Shown: in pieces, positions 32,540 to 41,496 of the stretch
Layout: every line of letters begins with the position of its first letter
How positions within the stretch are numbered: the stretch's first letter is position 1
Assembly: GCF_008729015.1 (NCBI RefSeq)
Contig: NZ_RKSM01000001.1
Coordinates: 2,108,001-2,172,000, forward strand
Direction of reading: 5' to 3'
Origin: Haloarcula sp. CBA1129
GTDB lineage: Archaea > Halobacteriota > Halobacteria > Halobacteriales > Haloarculaceae
Length of the DNA stretch: 64,000 nucleotides
Made by a program: the position numbers and the translations under genes
Notes under the pieces: model-generated
What the model was told of the DNA's origin: nothing
The model's input: the letters and a program-made list of their open reading frames with translations, nothing else
The model's database searches: none

Positions 32540-34201
32540 TCAGCCCTCGTTGAACTCGACGCCCTTGCCACCGGCGGGGTGTTCCCACTCGGTGTCAGCG
32601 ACGATAGCACAGGTGCCACACTCGACGCAGGGCTGGGTGTCGAGGCTCACGAGGTGTTCCTGACTCCCGTTGGTCTGGACCATCTCGTCGCGGTAACAGC
32701 CCCCGCCGAAGTCCTCGGCGCTGACCGGGCAGGCCGTGACGGCGGTGCCGGACGCCTCGAAGGACTTGTCGAGAAGTTCGATGTGGGGGTCGCCCACGTC
32801 GTAAGTCAGGTCGCCGATGCGGTCGGCCAGATCGGGCGGCGAGACCGTGTTCTCGTCGGTCACCGGCTCGCCGAGTTCCTCGGCGATGACCGTCGGCAGC
32901 GTCACGTAGGGCAGTTTGGTGTCGGGGATCATCGACACCAGTCGCGGTGACGAGTAGGCCCGTTCGAGCAGCCCAGAGGCCGCCCGAACGCCGAACCGGC
33001 CGACGGCGGAATCGGCGATAGCGTCGGAGAGGTCGTCGACGGGGCCGACCTCGCCGAGGCGTCCGAACACCTTGTATCCGGTCGGGCGGAGTTTGTCCAT
33101 CACACCCTCGTCGTGGAGTTTCTTCTCGTACAGTTCGCCGGCCTGTGACGGGTCACCGCGCGCCCGAGCGTCGGCGAACGCCTCGGCGGCCAGTGCTCCG
33201 GCGGTGACGGCGTGGTTCATGCCCTTGATGATGGGTCCTTGGGCCTGCATCTGGCCAGCGGCGTCGCCGACCAACACGAGGCGGTCCTCGTGCGGTGAGG
33301 GATGGGCCGCCTTCTTCGAGTCGGGAACGAGCTTTGCGCTGTACTCGCGCTCGTCGTACTCGTCGCCGAGCCACTGGGCCATGAGCGGATGCGTGAGCAG
33401 GCTGTCGAGCAGTTCGTGGGGTTCGGCCCGCTCCTCGGCGATGGAGTCGAGGTGGAACACCGTGCCGATGGACAGCGAGGACTCGTTGGTGTAGAGGAAG
33501 CCACCGCCGCGAACCCCGTCGAACAGGTCGCCCGAAAACAGATGGGCCGCGCCGTCGTCCGGGGCCACGTCGAAGCGGTCGTTGATGACCTCTGGCTCCA
33601 TGTCGACGACCGCTTTGACACCCTGAAACCACTCCTCGGGCTCCTCCCAGTCCATCAGCCCGGCGTCGCGAGCGAGTTCCGAGTTGACCCCGTCGGCGGC
33701 CACCACGAGGTCGGCCTTGATTGGGTCCAGTTCCTCGGTCGTCACGCCGACGATTTCGCCCCGTTCGCGGAGCAAGCCGGTGACGTGGACCTCGGTCAGC
33801 AGGCCGCCGCCGGTCTCGCGGGTCCGCTCGTGGACCTGCTGGGCGAGCCAAGAGTCCATCTTCCGGCGCAGCACTGCATCGGCCCACGCCGTGTCGTGGT
33901 GGTGGAGGTCGCCGATGTCGAAGGACTTCACCTTGTCGCCGGCGATGTTGTGGATGATATTCTCCGATACCGGCCGCTCCGTCGCTTCTTCACGGAAGCC
34001 GGGGAACAGCCCGTCGATGGTGTAGGGAGCCGACTCCTCGGCGTAGATGAGCCCGCCCGAGACGTTCTTCGAGCCGGCGTCGACGCCGCGTTCGAGAACG
34101 AGCGTCTCGACGCCGTTGCGGGCGAGGGTCGCCGCCGCAGCGGCCCCGCCCGGCCCACAGCCGACGACGACGGCCTCGTACTCCTCGGCGGCGTCAGTCA
34201 T
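32540..34201 (-). CDS. fixC: FixC-FixX fusion: ETF:quinone oxidoreductase-type flavoprotein with C-terminal ferredoxin-like domain
   Basis: A 553-residue protein. Residues 1-430 are a FixC/ETF-QO FAD domain: VVVGCGPGGAAAAATLARNG is the dinucleotide-binding loop and LVLVGDAAGQMQAQGPIIKG the second FAD motif with the G-D. Residues about 480-553 are FixX-like, with CPVSAEDFGGGCYRD, then TQPCVECGTCAIV, giving cysteines for a [4Fe-4S] cluster. FixC takes electrons from Etf and passes them to quinone. In bacteria FixC and FixX are separate; here one chain. It overlaps etfA by eight bases. With etfA and etfB it forms a FixABCX operon. Confidence 0.92.
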   Translation of the reverse strand: MTDAAEEYEAVVVGCGPGGAAAAATLARNGVETLVLERGVDAGSKNVSGGLIYAEESAPYTIDGLFPGFREEATERPVSENIIHNIAGDKVKSFDIGDLHHHDTAWADAVLRRKMDSWLAQQVHERTRETGGGLLTEVHVTGLLRERGEIVGVTTEELDPIKADLVVAADGVNSELARDAGLMDWEEPEEWFQGVKAVVDMEPEVINDRFDVAPDDGAAHLFSGDLFDGVRGGGFLYTNESSLSIGTVFHLDSIAEERAEPHELLDSLLTHPLMAQWLGDEYDEREYSAKLVPDSKKAAHPSPHEDRLVLVGDAAGQMQAQGPIIKGMNHAVTAGALAAEAFADARARGDPSQAGELYEKKLHDEGVMDKLRPTGYKVFGRLGEVGPVDDLSDAIADSAVGRFGVRAASGLLERAYSSPRLVSMIPDTKLPYVTLPTVIAEELGEPVTDENTVSPPDLADRIGDLTYDVGDPHIELLDKSFEASGTAVTACPVSAEDFGGGCYRDEMVQTNGSQEHLVSLDTQPCVECGTCAIVADTEWEHPAGGKGVEFNEG

Positions 34202-35855
34202 CGCTGGCCTCCATCATCGCGCCCAGTTCGCCGGTTTCGACCGCCTCGGTCAACTGTGGCAACACCTCGAACAGGTCGCCCTCGATGAGATAATCCGAGA
34301 AGTCCCGAATGTCCGCGTCGGGGTCGGTGTTGATGGCGATTATCGTATCAGATTCGTCACAGCCGACTTTGTGCTGTATCGCGCCGGAGATGCCCGCGGC
34401 GATGTACACGTCCGGGTCGACCGCCTGCCCGGACTCGCCGATCTGGCGCTCCTCGGTGACGTACTGCTCGACGTGGCCGTCGAAGGAGTACGAGGAGGTG
34501 ATGACCCCGCGGGAAAGTCCCAGATCGGCCTCGTCGAAGGCGTCCACGAGGTCGAGCGCCAGTTCGATGCCCTCCGTCGGGTCGTCACCGATGCCACGGC
34601 CGACGGCGACGACCACGTCGTTCCCGGTGAGGTCGACACCACCCGAGAGGCGGTCGTACTCCTCGACCTCGACTTGGAACCAGTCCTCGTCGAGATCCAT
34701 CTCGTAGTCGACGACCTCGCCCTCACGCTCGTAATCGGGCTCGGGTATCTCGAAGCTCCCCGGAATGACGGACGCCCCTTGCGGGTGGAAGTCCCGGTTG
34801 GGCTTGTCGATACAGAGGATCGTCGAGTACTCGAACCCGGAGAAATCCGGGCGCTTCATGTGGAGGACCCGTTCGAACTCCTTCTTGTCGCCGGCGGTAC
34901 CGACTTTCGCGGGGTTGGATATCATCGCGTTCTCGATGTACAGCCCCGAACAGTCCGAGGCCAGCCCGGAGTCGAGTTCACCTTGGACCAGTGCCGAGAG
35001 GTCCCGGCCGTTGTTCGTCGCCGGGAAGACGGTGTAGCGCGGCTCGTGGTAGTCCTTCCACTCGACCTCTTCCCGGCCCTCGGCGGCGAGCTCGCCGCCA
35101 GCGCGAGCCATGTCACAGAAGATTTCGGTGTATGGCTGGTGGCGGAAGCGGTCGAGGCGGTCGTCCTCGTGGTAGATGACGAGGTCCGCGCCGTAGGCGA
35201 TGACGTCCTCGACGTGGTCGCTCGCGTCGGCCCCGATGAGGACCGCAACGACGCGCTCCTGTTCGTCGTACTCCTCGTTGTAGCTGTCCATCAGCTCCCG
35301 GGCCTTGCCGAGCATCTCTCTCGACACGTCCACGAGTCCGCCGGCCTGTGTCTCGCAGTACACCCACATATCGCGGTACTCCGCGCCGACAGTCCCCTCG
35401 ACCCACTGCTTGTCGTTTGTCGGGTGGTCGAGGTCTGGGTGCTTCTCCTCTGGCGGGACGTACTCGACCTCTGTTGCCCCTCCTTCGGCTTCCTCGGTCC
35501 CTTCGACGGATTCGATGCGACTCTCTATCTGTGATTTCGCCGTCTTTCGGTCCTCGCCCGCTTGCTCGCGTTCGAGCAGGTCCCGGAGCACGTCGGCGTC
35601 GTCGATGTCCCGAACCATGTTCGCCACATCGGCGACCGTGAGGGCAGAGAGGTCGACGCTTTCCGGGTCGATTTCGCCGTCGTCCTCGTTTTCGACCTTC
35701 TCGATGCGGTCCTCGATGAGCGTCTTGACGGGGACACGGTCTTCGCCGTCTTCCTCTAGGTCCAGCATCGCCCGGAGTTCGTCGGCGTCGTCGACGTCTT
35801 TGATTTTCGGACCTAAGTCAGCGATTTCGTGGTCTGTGGGGTCGATTGTAGGCAT
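34194..35855 (-). CDS. fixB: Electron transfer flavoprotein alpha subunit with duplicated N-terminal module
   Basis: A 553-residue EtfA/FixB, about 200 residues longer than the usual family length. The C-terminal half holds the FAD signature (GISGAIQHKVGCDESDT, IAINTDPDADIRDFSDY). Residues 11-55 and 74-118 are a tandem repeat: IADLGPKIKDVDDADELRAM versus VADVANMVRDIDDADVLRDL, then GEDRVPVKTLIEDRIEKVE versus GEDRKTAKSQIESRIESVE. I count 23 of 45 positions identical. The extension is acidic and helical and could mediate docking to ferredoxin, FixCX or the membrane. Two bases follow etfB stop. Electron bifurcation is possible but not proven here. Confidence 0.93.
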   Translation of the reverse strand: MPTIDPTDHEIADLGPKIKDVDDADELRAMLDLEEDGEDRVPVKTLIEDRIEKVENEDDGEIDPESVDLSALTVADVANMVRDIDDADVLRDLLEREQAGEDRKTAKSQIESRIESVEGTEEAEGGATEVEYVPPEEKHPDLDHPTNDKQWVEGTVGAEYRDMWVYCETQAGGLVDVSREMLGKARELMDSYNEEYDEQERVVAVLIGADASDHVEDVIAYGADLVIYHEDDRLDRFRHQPYTEIFCDMARAGGELAAEGREEVEWKDYHEPRYTVFPATNNGRDLSALVQGELDSGLASDCSGLYIENAMISNPAKVGTAGDKKEFERVLHMKRPDFSGFEYSTILCIDKPNRDFHPQGASVIPGSFEIPEPDYEREGEVVDYEMDLDEDWFQVEVEEYDRLSGGVDLTGNDVVVAVGRGIGDDPTEGIELALDLVDAFDEADLGLSRGVITSSYSFDGHVEQYVTEERQIGESGQAVDPDVYIAAGISGAIQHKVGCDESDTIIAINTDPDADIRDFSDYLIEGDLFEVLPQLTEAVETGELGAMMEASDD

Positions 35856-35857
35856 GG

Positions 35858-36712
35858 TCAGTCACCCGCCGCATACGGCGTCAGTTCGTCAAGTACCGGT
35901 TCCAGCGCCTCGTTCTCGTCGCCCTCGATCACTGTCGCCTCCCGCTCGGAGGGGGCCTTTGGAATCGGGTCGACACCCGAGACGATGGTCGGCGAGCCGT
36001 CGAGACCGATGTAGTCCGGGTCGAGATTGAGGTCCTCGTGGTCCCAGACTGTGAGGAGGTCTTCGTACTCCTCAGCCCGGTTCTGAGTCTCCTCGCGGAG
36101 GTCCTTGTGTTTCAGCCGATGACTCGCCTTCCGGTAGGTCGGTTCGAACTCGGGGTCCGCGACGATGAAACACGGCATCGGCGCGCTAACCGTCTCGATC
36201 TCGGAGATGTCGCCGTCGACGAGCCGCTTCGCCCGGACGGTCTCGGCGTCCTCGTCGATATCGAGCGAGAGGACGTGAGTGATTATCGGCCAGTCCAGAC
36301 ACCAGCAGGTCTGTGGGCCGGTGTGGCCGGTCTCGCCGTCAGCCGTCTTGAATCCGGCAAACACCAGATCGGGCTGCTCCTCGAATTTTTGCAGGCCGGT
36401 AGCGACGGTCATCGCGGTGGCCCAAGTGTCCGCGGCCCCCATCTCGCGGTCCGAGAGGAGATACAGGTCGTCGGCGTACACATCTCGCATCCCCTCTTGG
36501 AGGACCTCCTCGTAGCCCGGCGGCCCCATGCTCATCAGCGAAACGTGTCCGCCGTTGCGGACTTTCGTCTGGAACGCCGCACGGAGCGCGTGCTTGTCGT
36601 TTGGGTTCATCACCGTCGGTGTCTTCCCCCGTTCGAGATGGCCCTCCTCGTCGAACGATACCTGTCCCTCACGGAAGTCCGGAACGCCCTTCGTCATGAC
36701 GACTGTGTGCAT
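35858..36712 (-). CDS. fixA: Electron transfer flavoprotein beta subunit
   Basis: A 284-residue EtfB/FixA, the partner of EtfA. KGVPDFREGQVSFDEEG is the opening, VMNPNDKHALRAAFQTK follows, and DLVFAGFKTADGETGHTGPQ matches the FixA nucleotide (AMP/NADH-binding) region; AMPCFIVADPEFEPTYRK is the next conserved piece. I start at ATG 36712 (MHTVVMTKGVP); the frame is open to 36745. It is first in the leftward operon etfB-etfA-fixCX, with two bases to etfA. A 6-bp inverted repeat at 36730-36746 lies between the likely TATA box (36750-36758) and the start codon. Confidence 0.93.
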   Translation of the reverse strand: MHTVVMTKGVPDFREGQVSFDEEGHLERGKTPTVMNPNDKHALRAAFQTKVRNGGHVSLMSMGPPGYEEVLQEGMRDVYADDLYLLSDREMGAADTWATAMTVATGLQKFEEQPDLVFAGFKTADGETGHTGPQTCWCLDWPIITHVLSLDIDEDAETVRAKRLVDGDISEIETVSAPMPCFIVADPEFEPTYRKASHRLKHKDLREETQNRAEEYEDLLTVWDHEDLNLDPDYIGLDGSPTIVSGVDPIPKAPSEREATVIEGDENEALEPVLDELTPYAAGD

Positions 36713-36729
36713 ATGTCTCACGACCCTCG

Positions 36730-36746
36730 TGTGTGTATGCCACACA
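36730..36746. promoter_or_regulatory. Operator-like inverted repeat upstream of etfB
   Basis: TGTGTG (36730-36735), five-base spacer TATGC, CACACA (36741-36746): a perfect six-base dyad. On the minus strand it follows TTTATTATC (36750-36758) and precedes the ATG at 36712, so a bound dimer would block RNA polymerase. No regulator gene adjoins. Confidence 0.5.
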
Positions 36747-36919
36747 AGAAAAGATAATAAATGTATGTTTACAATTCTGCATGACAGGTCGGGGGAAGTG
36801 GCGAAGGTGCGCTAGAATACGGACAACACTCAGGAGGCTTCCAAGCTAGCTACTACGGATCACTGATCTGTCAGACCGAGAATACCGCTCGCTCGCGAAA
36901 ACAGCGGCTGGCGACAGTC

Positions 36920-37261
<342 letters not shown>

Positions 37262-37273
37262 TCATTTTTGCGA

Positions 37274-37282
37274 GATACTTAA
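37274..37282 (-). promoter_or_regulatory. TATA box for the ferredoxin gene
   Basis: TTAAGTATC on the minus strand, preceded by CGAAACG (purine-rich BRE-like) and centred about 29 bases before ATG 37249. One of the clearest promoters in the window. Confidence 0.65.
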
Positions 37283-37298
37283 CGTTTCGACCTGACCG

Positions 37299-38264
37299 TC
37301 AGAACTCCGGGTCGTCGCGGCGATTCCGGCTGTTCGGCCCACCGCGATCTGTCGGACGGGGGCCGTCGATGTCACCGGACGGTCCCGGCAGGTCGCCACC
37401 GGGCAAGCCAGTGTCATTGACTGGGCCAGTCTCGTCGGCGATATCCGGGCCGCCAACGCCGGCTTGCCCGATGAACTCGACGGTCCGCTCGTACACGTCG
37501 TCGTAGTGTGCTCCGTGGAACGGGAACCCATGGTCGGCGGGCACCGTCTCATGAATCACGTCAGTCATGGGTCCGAGCGCGTCGGCCAGCAATTCCGACT
37601 GTGCTGGCGGAACCACGTTGTCCTCGGTGCCGTGGAGCAACAGCGTCGGCGGCGCATCGATGTCCACCTGTGCGACCGGGGAGGCGAGGTCGTAGGCCGC
37701 GGGTTCGTCGTCGGGCCCGCCGCCGAGATACGCGCGGTGACCCTCCCCGGCTGGAACGCCGCTCGCGGTGTCGAACGCGTGGAAGTCGTAGATGCCGGCG
37801 TAGCCGACGGCGGCCGACAGCGCCGAGGACGCCCCGGGATACAGTTCGGGTTCGAACCCGGGCTCGTCCGCCGTCAGCGCAGCCAAGAGGACGAGGTTCG
37901 CACCCGCCGAGTGGCCGACACCGACGATTCGATTGGTGTCCGCGCCGCGGCTTTCTCCCTCCGCTCGGGCCCACTCGATAGCGGCCTTCACGTCCACCAG
38001 TGCCGCCGGAAAGGTCCACTCCGGCGCGAGACGGTACTGGGGTTCGATGACGAGGAAGCCGTCCGCTGCAAGGTCGAGCGCGTGCCGGGCGAACTCGCCC
38101 TTGTCGCCGAACGTGAACGCGCCGCCGCGGACGAGCACGGCGACCGGTTTCGGGCCGCTGGTCGCTGGCGAGTCGTACAGGTCGAGCGTCAACGTCTCGC
38201 CGTCCACCTCGTGGAACGGGATATCGCGCTGGACGGTTACCGACTCGGGAGCGCGGTCTGTCAC
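37299..38264 (-). CDS. Alpha/beta hydrolase (esterase/HSL-like)
   Basis: A 321-residue serine hydrolase. LDLYDSPATSGPKPVAVLVR leads to the oxyanion-type RGGAF (HGGGF in most relatives), and VGVGHSAGANLVLLAAL carries the nucleophile serine in GHSAG. LLLHGTEDNVVPPAQSELL and ADHGFPFHGAH supply acid and histidine. The last 45 residues (GGPDIADETGPVNDTGLPGG and on) are a Gly/Pro/Asp-rich tail not usual in the family. The frame is open to a GTG at 38345, but the GTG at 38264 is placed 27 bases from a TTAAG in the palindrome CGGGCTTAAGCCCG (38285-38298), so I start there. Substrate unknown. Confidence 0.83.
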   Translation of the reverse strand: MTDRAPESVTVQRDIPFHEVDGETLTLDLYDSPATSGPKPVAVLVRGGAFTFGDKGEFARHALDLAADGFLVIEPQYRLAPEWTFPAALVDVKAAIEWARAEGESRGADTNRIVGVGHSAGANLVLLAALTADEPGFEPELYPGASSALSAAVGYAGIYDFHAFDTASGVPAGEGHRAYLGGGPDDEPAAYDLASPVAQVDIDAPPTLLLHGTEDNVVPPAQSELLADALGPMTDVIHETVPADHGFPFHGAHYDDVYERTVEFIGQAGVGGPDIADETGPVNDTGLPGGDLPGPSGDIDGPRPTDRGGPNSRNRRDDPEF

Positions 38265-38425
38265 GGCCAACGGTCGGGCCGTCACGGGCTTAAGCCCGAC
38301 GCTATCCGGTTCCGTACTCAAACGAGGCGGTGATTCCGCCAGCACCTAGCACCCCTGCGAACCGCCGGCGTCGAAACTGAGACAGCAACCGAAGAGTCGA
38401 CTGCAGTGCCGTCGTGACAGCGGTC

Positions 38426-40165
38426 TCAAGGATGGGCGAAGTACGCAACGGACTCCGTCTCAGAGTCGTCCGCGATGTCGTCGAGACGGGCGAAGCCGAT
38501 GCGTTCGAACTGGACCACGTCGTCGGCGTCGTAGCCGAGCAGTCCGGGCTCAGCCACACCTGACACGTCCCCGTCCATCGTCCGGAGGCGGAGCTTTGGT
38601 CCATCAGCCGGTGCCCAGTGAATCACGTCGACACCTTCCTCGCGGACGGCGTCGATGTCGTCGCCGGTGTACTCGAAGGCGTCGCGGGTGTGCCGCACAC
38701 AACCGTAGCCCTTGAGCCAGACACGTTCGCCGTGGCCCGGTAGGTCGCCGCCCTCAACGACAACGCCGCTGGTCACCGGAATCTCGCGGCGGCCACGGTC
38801 CTCGAAGTCCGGATGCAGTGGCGGTTCGCCGGCGTCCGGTCCGCCGACGATCTGGCGCTCGACGAGACCGCCGTGGTCGTCGCTGTCCCGGACGAAAAAG
38901 GCCCGGTCCGACTCGTCGTCGACGAGGTCACGATTGCTTGAGTATATCGAGGACATCGCGAGGTCGACGTTGGAGGTGGAGGTTCCGAGTTCGATCATCG
39001 CGTTGACAACTGCCTCGCCGCGGATGCCGCGCCGTTCGAGGCTGGCGACGGTCGGCGCTCGCGGGTCGTCCCAGCCCGCGAGGTCGCCATCCTCGATGAG
39101 TTCGGCGATGCTTGACGTAGAGAGGGGCACGTCGTAGGCGTCGACCTGCACGTGGCCCCAGTGGATGACTTCGGGGTACTCCCAGTCGAAGTAGTCGTAG
39201 ACGAACCGCTGGCGCTTCGCGGAGTCCTGCAGGTCGATACCGCGGATGATGTGCGTGACGCCCAGCAGGTGGTCGTCGAGGCCGCTCTGGAAGTCGAGCA
39301 TCGGCCAACAGCGGTAGTCTTCGGCCGTCTCTCGCGGATGGGGCGTGTCGACCATCCGGAAGGCGACGAAGTCACGCAGCGCGGGGTTCTTGTGCGTGAT
39401 GTCGGTCCGGACCCGCAGCACCATCTCGCCGCTGTCGTACTCGCCGTCGACCATCGACTCGAACTCCGAGCGCGTCGTTTCGGGGTCTTTCTCGCGGTGC
39501 GGGCAGGCCTCGCCGTTGTTTTTCATGTCGGAGAACTCGCCCTGCGGACACGAACAGGTGTAGGCTCCGCCCTTCTCGATGAGTTCGCGAGCGTATTCGT
39601 AGTACGTCTCGACGCGGTCGCTGGCTTTCACCACGTCGTCCGGTTCGAAGCCGAGGTAGTCGATGGCGTCCAGAATCCCGTCATAGGCGTCCAGATCCGG
39701 CCGCTTGGTCTCGGGGTCGGTGTCGTCGAAGCGGCAGATGAACTCCCCGTCGTACCGCTCCTTGTACGTCCCGACGACGGCGGCCATCCGCGCGTGGCCG
39801 ATGTGCCACGGCCCGTTGGGGTTCGGTGCGACCCGCATCCGGACGGTGTCGTACTCGTCAGCGTTGGGCAGGTCCGGCAGCGGGTGGTCCTCGCCCTCGT
39901 CTTCGCTCTCCAGTTCTTCGAGCTTATCCGGCGCTAACTCCGCCAGCCGCTCGCGACGCTCCTCGGCGTCCATCCCGTTGACCCGCTCGACGACCGGCGC
40001 GATAACACCGGGTATCTCGTCGCCGTGCTCGCGGAACTCGGGGTTCTCGCCCATGAGCGGCCCCATTATCGCGCCGACCTGTGCCTCGCTATCGTGTTTG
40101 ACCGCGTTGAGGAGGGCGTTCGTCTCCGCCGCCTCCGTGATACGGTCTTGAAGCTCGTCGTCCAT
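38426..40165 (-). CDS. gltX: Glutamate--tRNA ligase (archaeal GluRS)
   Basis: Charges tRNA-Glu, and in archaea also tRNA-Gln before amidation. The 579-residue protein has the N-terminal archaeal extension (MDDELQDRITEAAETNALLN), the class I HIGH motif in RVAPNPNGPWHIGHARMA, the glutamate-binding core (ICRFDDTDPETKRP; SCPQGEFSDMKNNGEACP, whose cysteines may bind zinc) and a KMSKS-like VDLAMSSIYSSN. The C-terminal half is the beta-barrel anticodon domain. Archaeal-type GluRS resembles GlnRS in layout. It starts at ATG 40165, after the hairpin-rich 40.2-40.5 kb spacer. Confidence 0.95.
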   Translation of the reverse strand: MDDELQDRITEAAETNALLNAVKHDSEAQVGAIMGPLMGENPEFREHGDEIPGVIAPVVERVNGMDAEERRERLAELAPDKLEELESEDEGEDHPLPDLPNADEYDTVRMRVAPNPNGPWHIGHARMAAVVGTYKERYDGEFICRFDDTDPETKRPDLDAYDGILDAIDYLGFEPDDVVKASDRVETYYEYARELIEKGGAYTCSCPQGEFSDMKNNGEACPHREKDPETTRSEFESMVDGEYDSGEMVLRVRTDITHKNPALRDFVAFRMVDTPHPRETAEDYRCWPMLDFQSGLDDHLLGVTHIIRGIDLQDSAKRQRFVYDYFDWEYPEVIHWGHVQVDAYDVPLSTSSIAELIEDGDLAGWDDPRAPTVASLERRGIRGEAVVNAMIELGTSTSNVDLAMSSIYSSNRDLVDDESDRAFFVRDSDDHGGLVERQIVGGPDAGEPPLHPDFEDRGRREIPVTSGVVVEGGDLPGHGERVWLKGYGCVRHTRDAFEYTGDDIDAVREEGVDVIHWAPADGPKLRLRTMDGDVSGVAEPGLLGYDADDVVQFERIGFARLDDIADDSETESVAYFAHP

Positions 40166-40201
40166 TATCGGGTTCTGCGACTGCGAGGGTCAAAACGCCG
40201 T

Positions 40202-40454
40202 CGGACCACCTTTTTCATCGTCGCCTTTCCTCGCTCGCTTCGCTCGCTGTGGGAAGGCTCTCTGCTCACGGGCGCGGTGCGCCCGTTCGCATAGTCAGCG
40301 GGACCTTCGGTCCCGCTCGACTCGAAAAACGTGGTCCTCGTGAGCGGAGCGAACGAGGGCTCGAAAGACGAGCGAAGCGAGTCTTTCGGTGGCGAAAAAA
40401 GCCGGAACCTCACTGAGTTCGGTTCCGGTGAACCGCGCTCGCTCCGCTCGCGCG
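40202..40454. repeat. Cluster of hairpin-forming repeats (REP-like)
   Basis: The 307-base gap 40166-40472 has no gene but at least five close inverted repeats: ACGGGCGC/GCGCCCGT (40268-40286), AGCGGGACC/GGTCCCGCT (40297-40317), GAAAGAC/GTCTTTC (40363-40387), CCGGAACC/GGTTCCGG (40402-40428) and CCGCGC/GCGCGG (40433-40454). The motif GCTCGCTTCGCTCGC and its reverse complement recurs (near 40229-40245, 40366-40381, 40438-40451). Such CGCTTCGC spacers are frequent in haloarchaeal genomes. They may act as terminators or be remnants of small mobile repeats. Confidence 0.75.
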
Positions 40455-40472
40455 GATGCTCGTCTTTACACG

Positions 40473-41408
40473 TCACTCCATATCCCCAAGAGACGCCCCA
40501 ACCCGGTCCAGCGACTCCAACCCAGTCACCTCGCCGAACTGGTCGGGAATCGTCCACAGGTCCAGTTCGGGCAGCGATTCCCGGAGCTGTGCGATAGCGT
40601 CCTCCTGTACCGCCTGCTTCCCCTGACAGCGTTTGCAGTCGCCCGGGTCGTCGATGACCTTGTTCACGACCAGCGTCGTCGCCGGAACCTCGAACTCACG
40701 GAGCTTCTCGACCAGCCGCTCCGTCTCGCGGACGGCCATCGTCTCGGGGATGGTGACGACCCGGAACGCCGTCTGTTCGGGATCTCGTAGGACTGTCCCG
40801 ACCCGCTCCATGCGCTCGCGCATCGCTGTGAAGTCGTCCGGGCCGTCGTCGCGCCGGCTCGCCATCGGGCCGAACATCATGGTCCGGGCGGTGTTGACCT
40901 TCCGGCGGACCTGATCGCGGAGGTCCATCGCCGTTGCAACCCCGCGGTCCATCACCGACGGGAGGTCGAGCAAGCGGAGCGTGTGGCCAGTCGGGGCGGT
41001 GTCGAACACCACGCGGTCCCAGCGGTCGCTCTCGATGTACGTCGCCATGCCCTCGATAGCCGCCAGCTCATCGCTACCGGGCATTACACCGTTCGTGAAC
41101 AGGTCGGCGATTTCGTCCTCGTCCATCCGGATACCAGCGTCGGAAAACTCCGCCGCCAGCGCCTCGAACAGCGACCGGTAGCGGTCGATTCCGGTCTGTG
41201 GGTCGACCTCGACGCCCCACAGACCCGGCTGGATTTCCGTCGGCTCGCCGCCGACATCGGTCTCGACGGCGTCGGCCAGCGAATGTGCGGGATCGGTGGA
41301 GACGACCAGCGTTTCGTGGCCCGCTGTTGCGAGGCGGTGGCCGGTCGCCGCCGCGACAGTCGTCTTGCCGACACCGCCCTTGCCGCCGTAGAGGAGGAAC
41401 CGGGTCAC
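40473..41408 (-). CDS. ArsA/Get3-family ATPase
   Basis: A 311-residue P-loop ATPase of the ArsA/Get3 family. FLLYGGKGGVGKTTVAAATG is the deviant Walker A, VVSTDPAHSLADAV the switch-like STDPAH motif, and VVFDTAPTGHTLRLLDLPS the DTAPTGH signature. CKRCQGKQAVQE near the end has a CxxC pair as in Get3. The archaeal forms probably target tail-anchored membrane proteins rather than pump arsenic; no arsB is nearby. The start is GTG 41408; the frame is open upstream into idsA sequence but without family similarity. It shares the strand of idsA with an 88-base gap. Confidence 0.9.
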   Translation of the reverse strand: MTRFLLYGGKGGVGKTTVAAATGHRLATAGHETLVVSTDPAHSLADAVETDVGGEPTEIQPGLWGVEVDPQTGIDRYRSLFEALAAEFSDAGIRMDEDEIADLFTNGVMPGSDELAAIEGMATYIESDRWDRVVFDTAPTGHTLRLLDLPSVMDRGVATAMDLRDQVRRKVNTARTMMFGPMASRRDDGPDDFTAMRERMERVGTVLRDPEQTAFRVVTIPETMAVRETERLVEKLREFEVPATTLVVNKVIDDPGDCKRCQGKQAVQEDAIAQLRESLPELDLWTIPDQFGEVTGLESLDRVGASLGDME

Positions 41409-41496
41409 ACGACTGTTTAGGGACTCTCTCGTCTTAGTAGCTGACCAGCACCATTCAGGGTCGAAAAGGCGCGGAAAAACGGCCGCCGAACCGCGC

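Noticed and set aside
33302..35534. Long plus-strand frames opposite fixCX and etfA
   Set aside because: Shadows of acidic genes; no recognisable motif in their translation.
40166..40472. CRISPR array in the hairpin-rich spacer
   Set aside because: Repeats differ in sequence and spacing and there are no regular spacers or cas genes.
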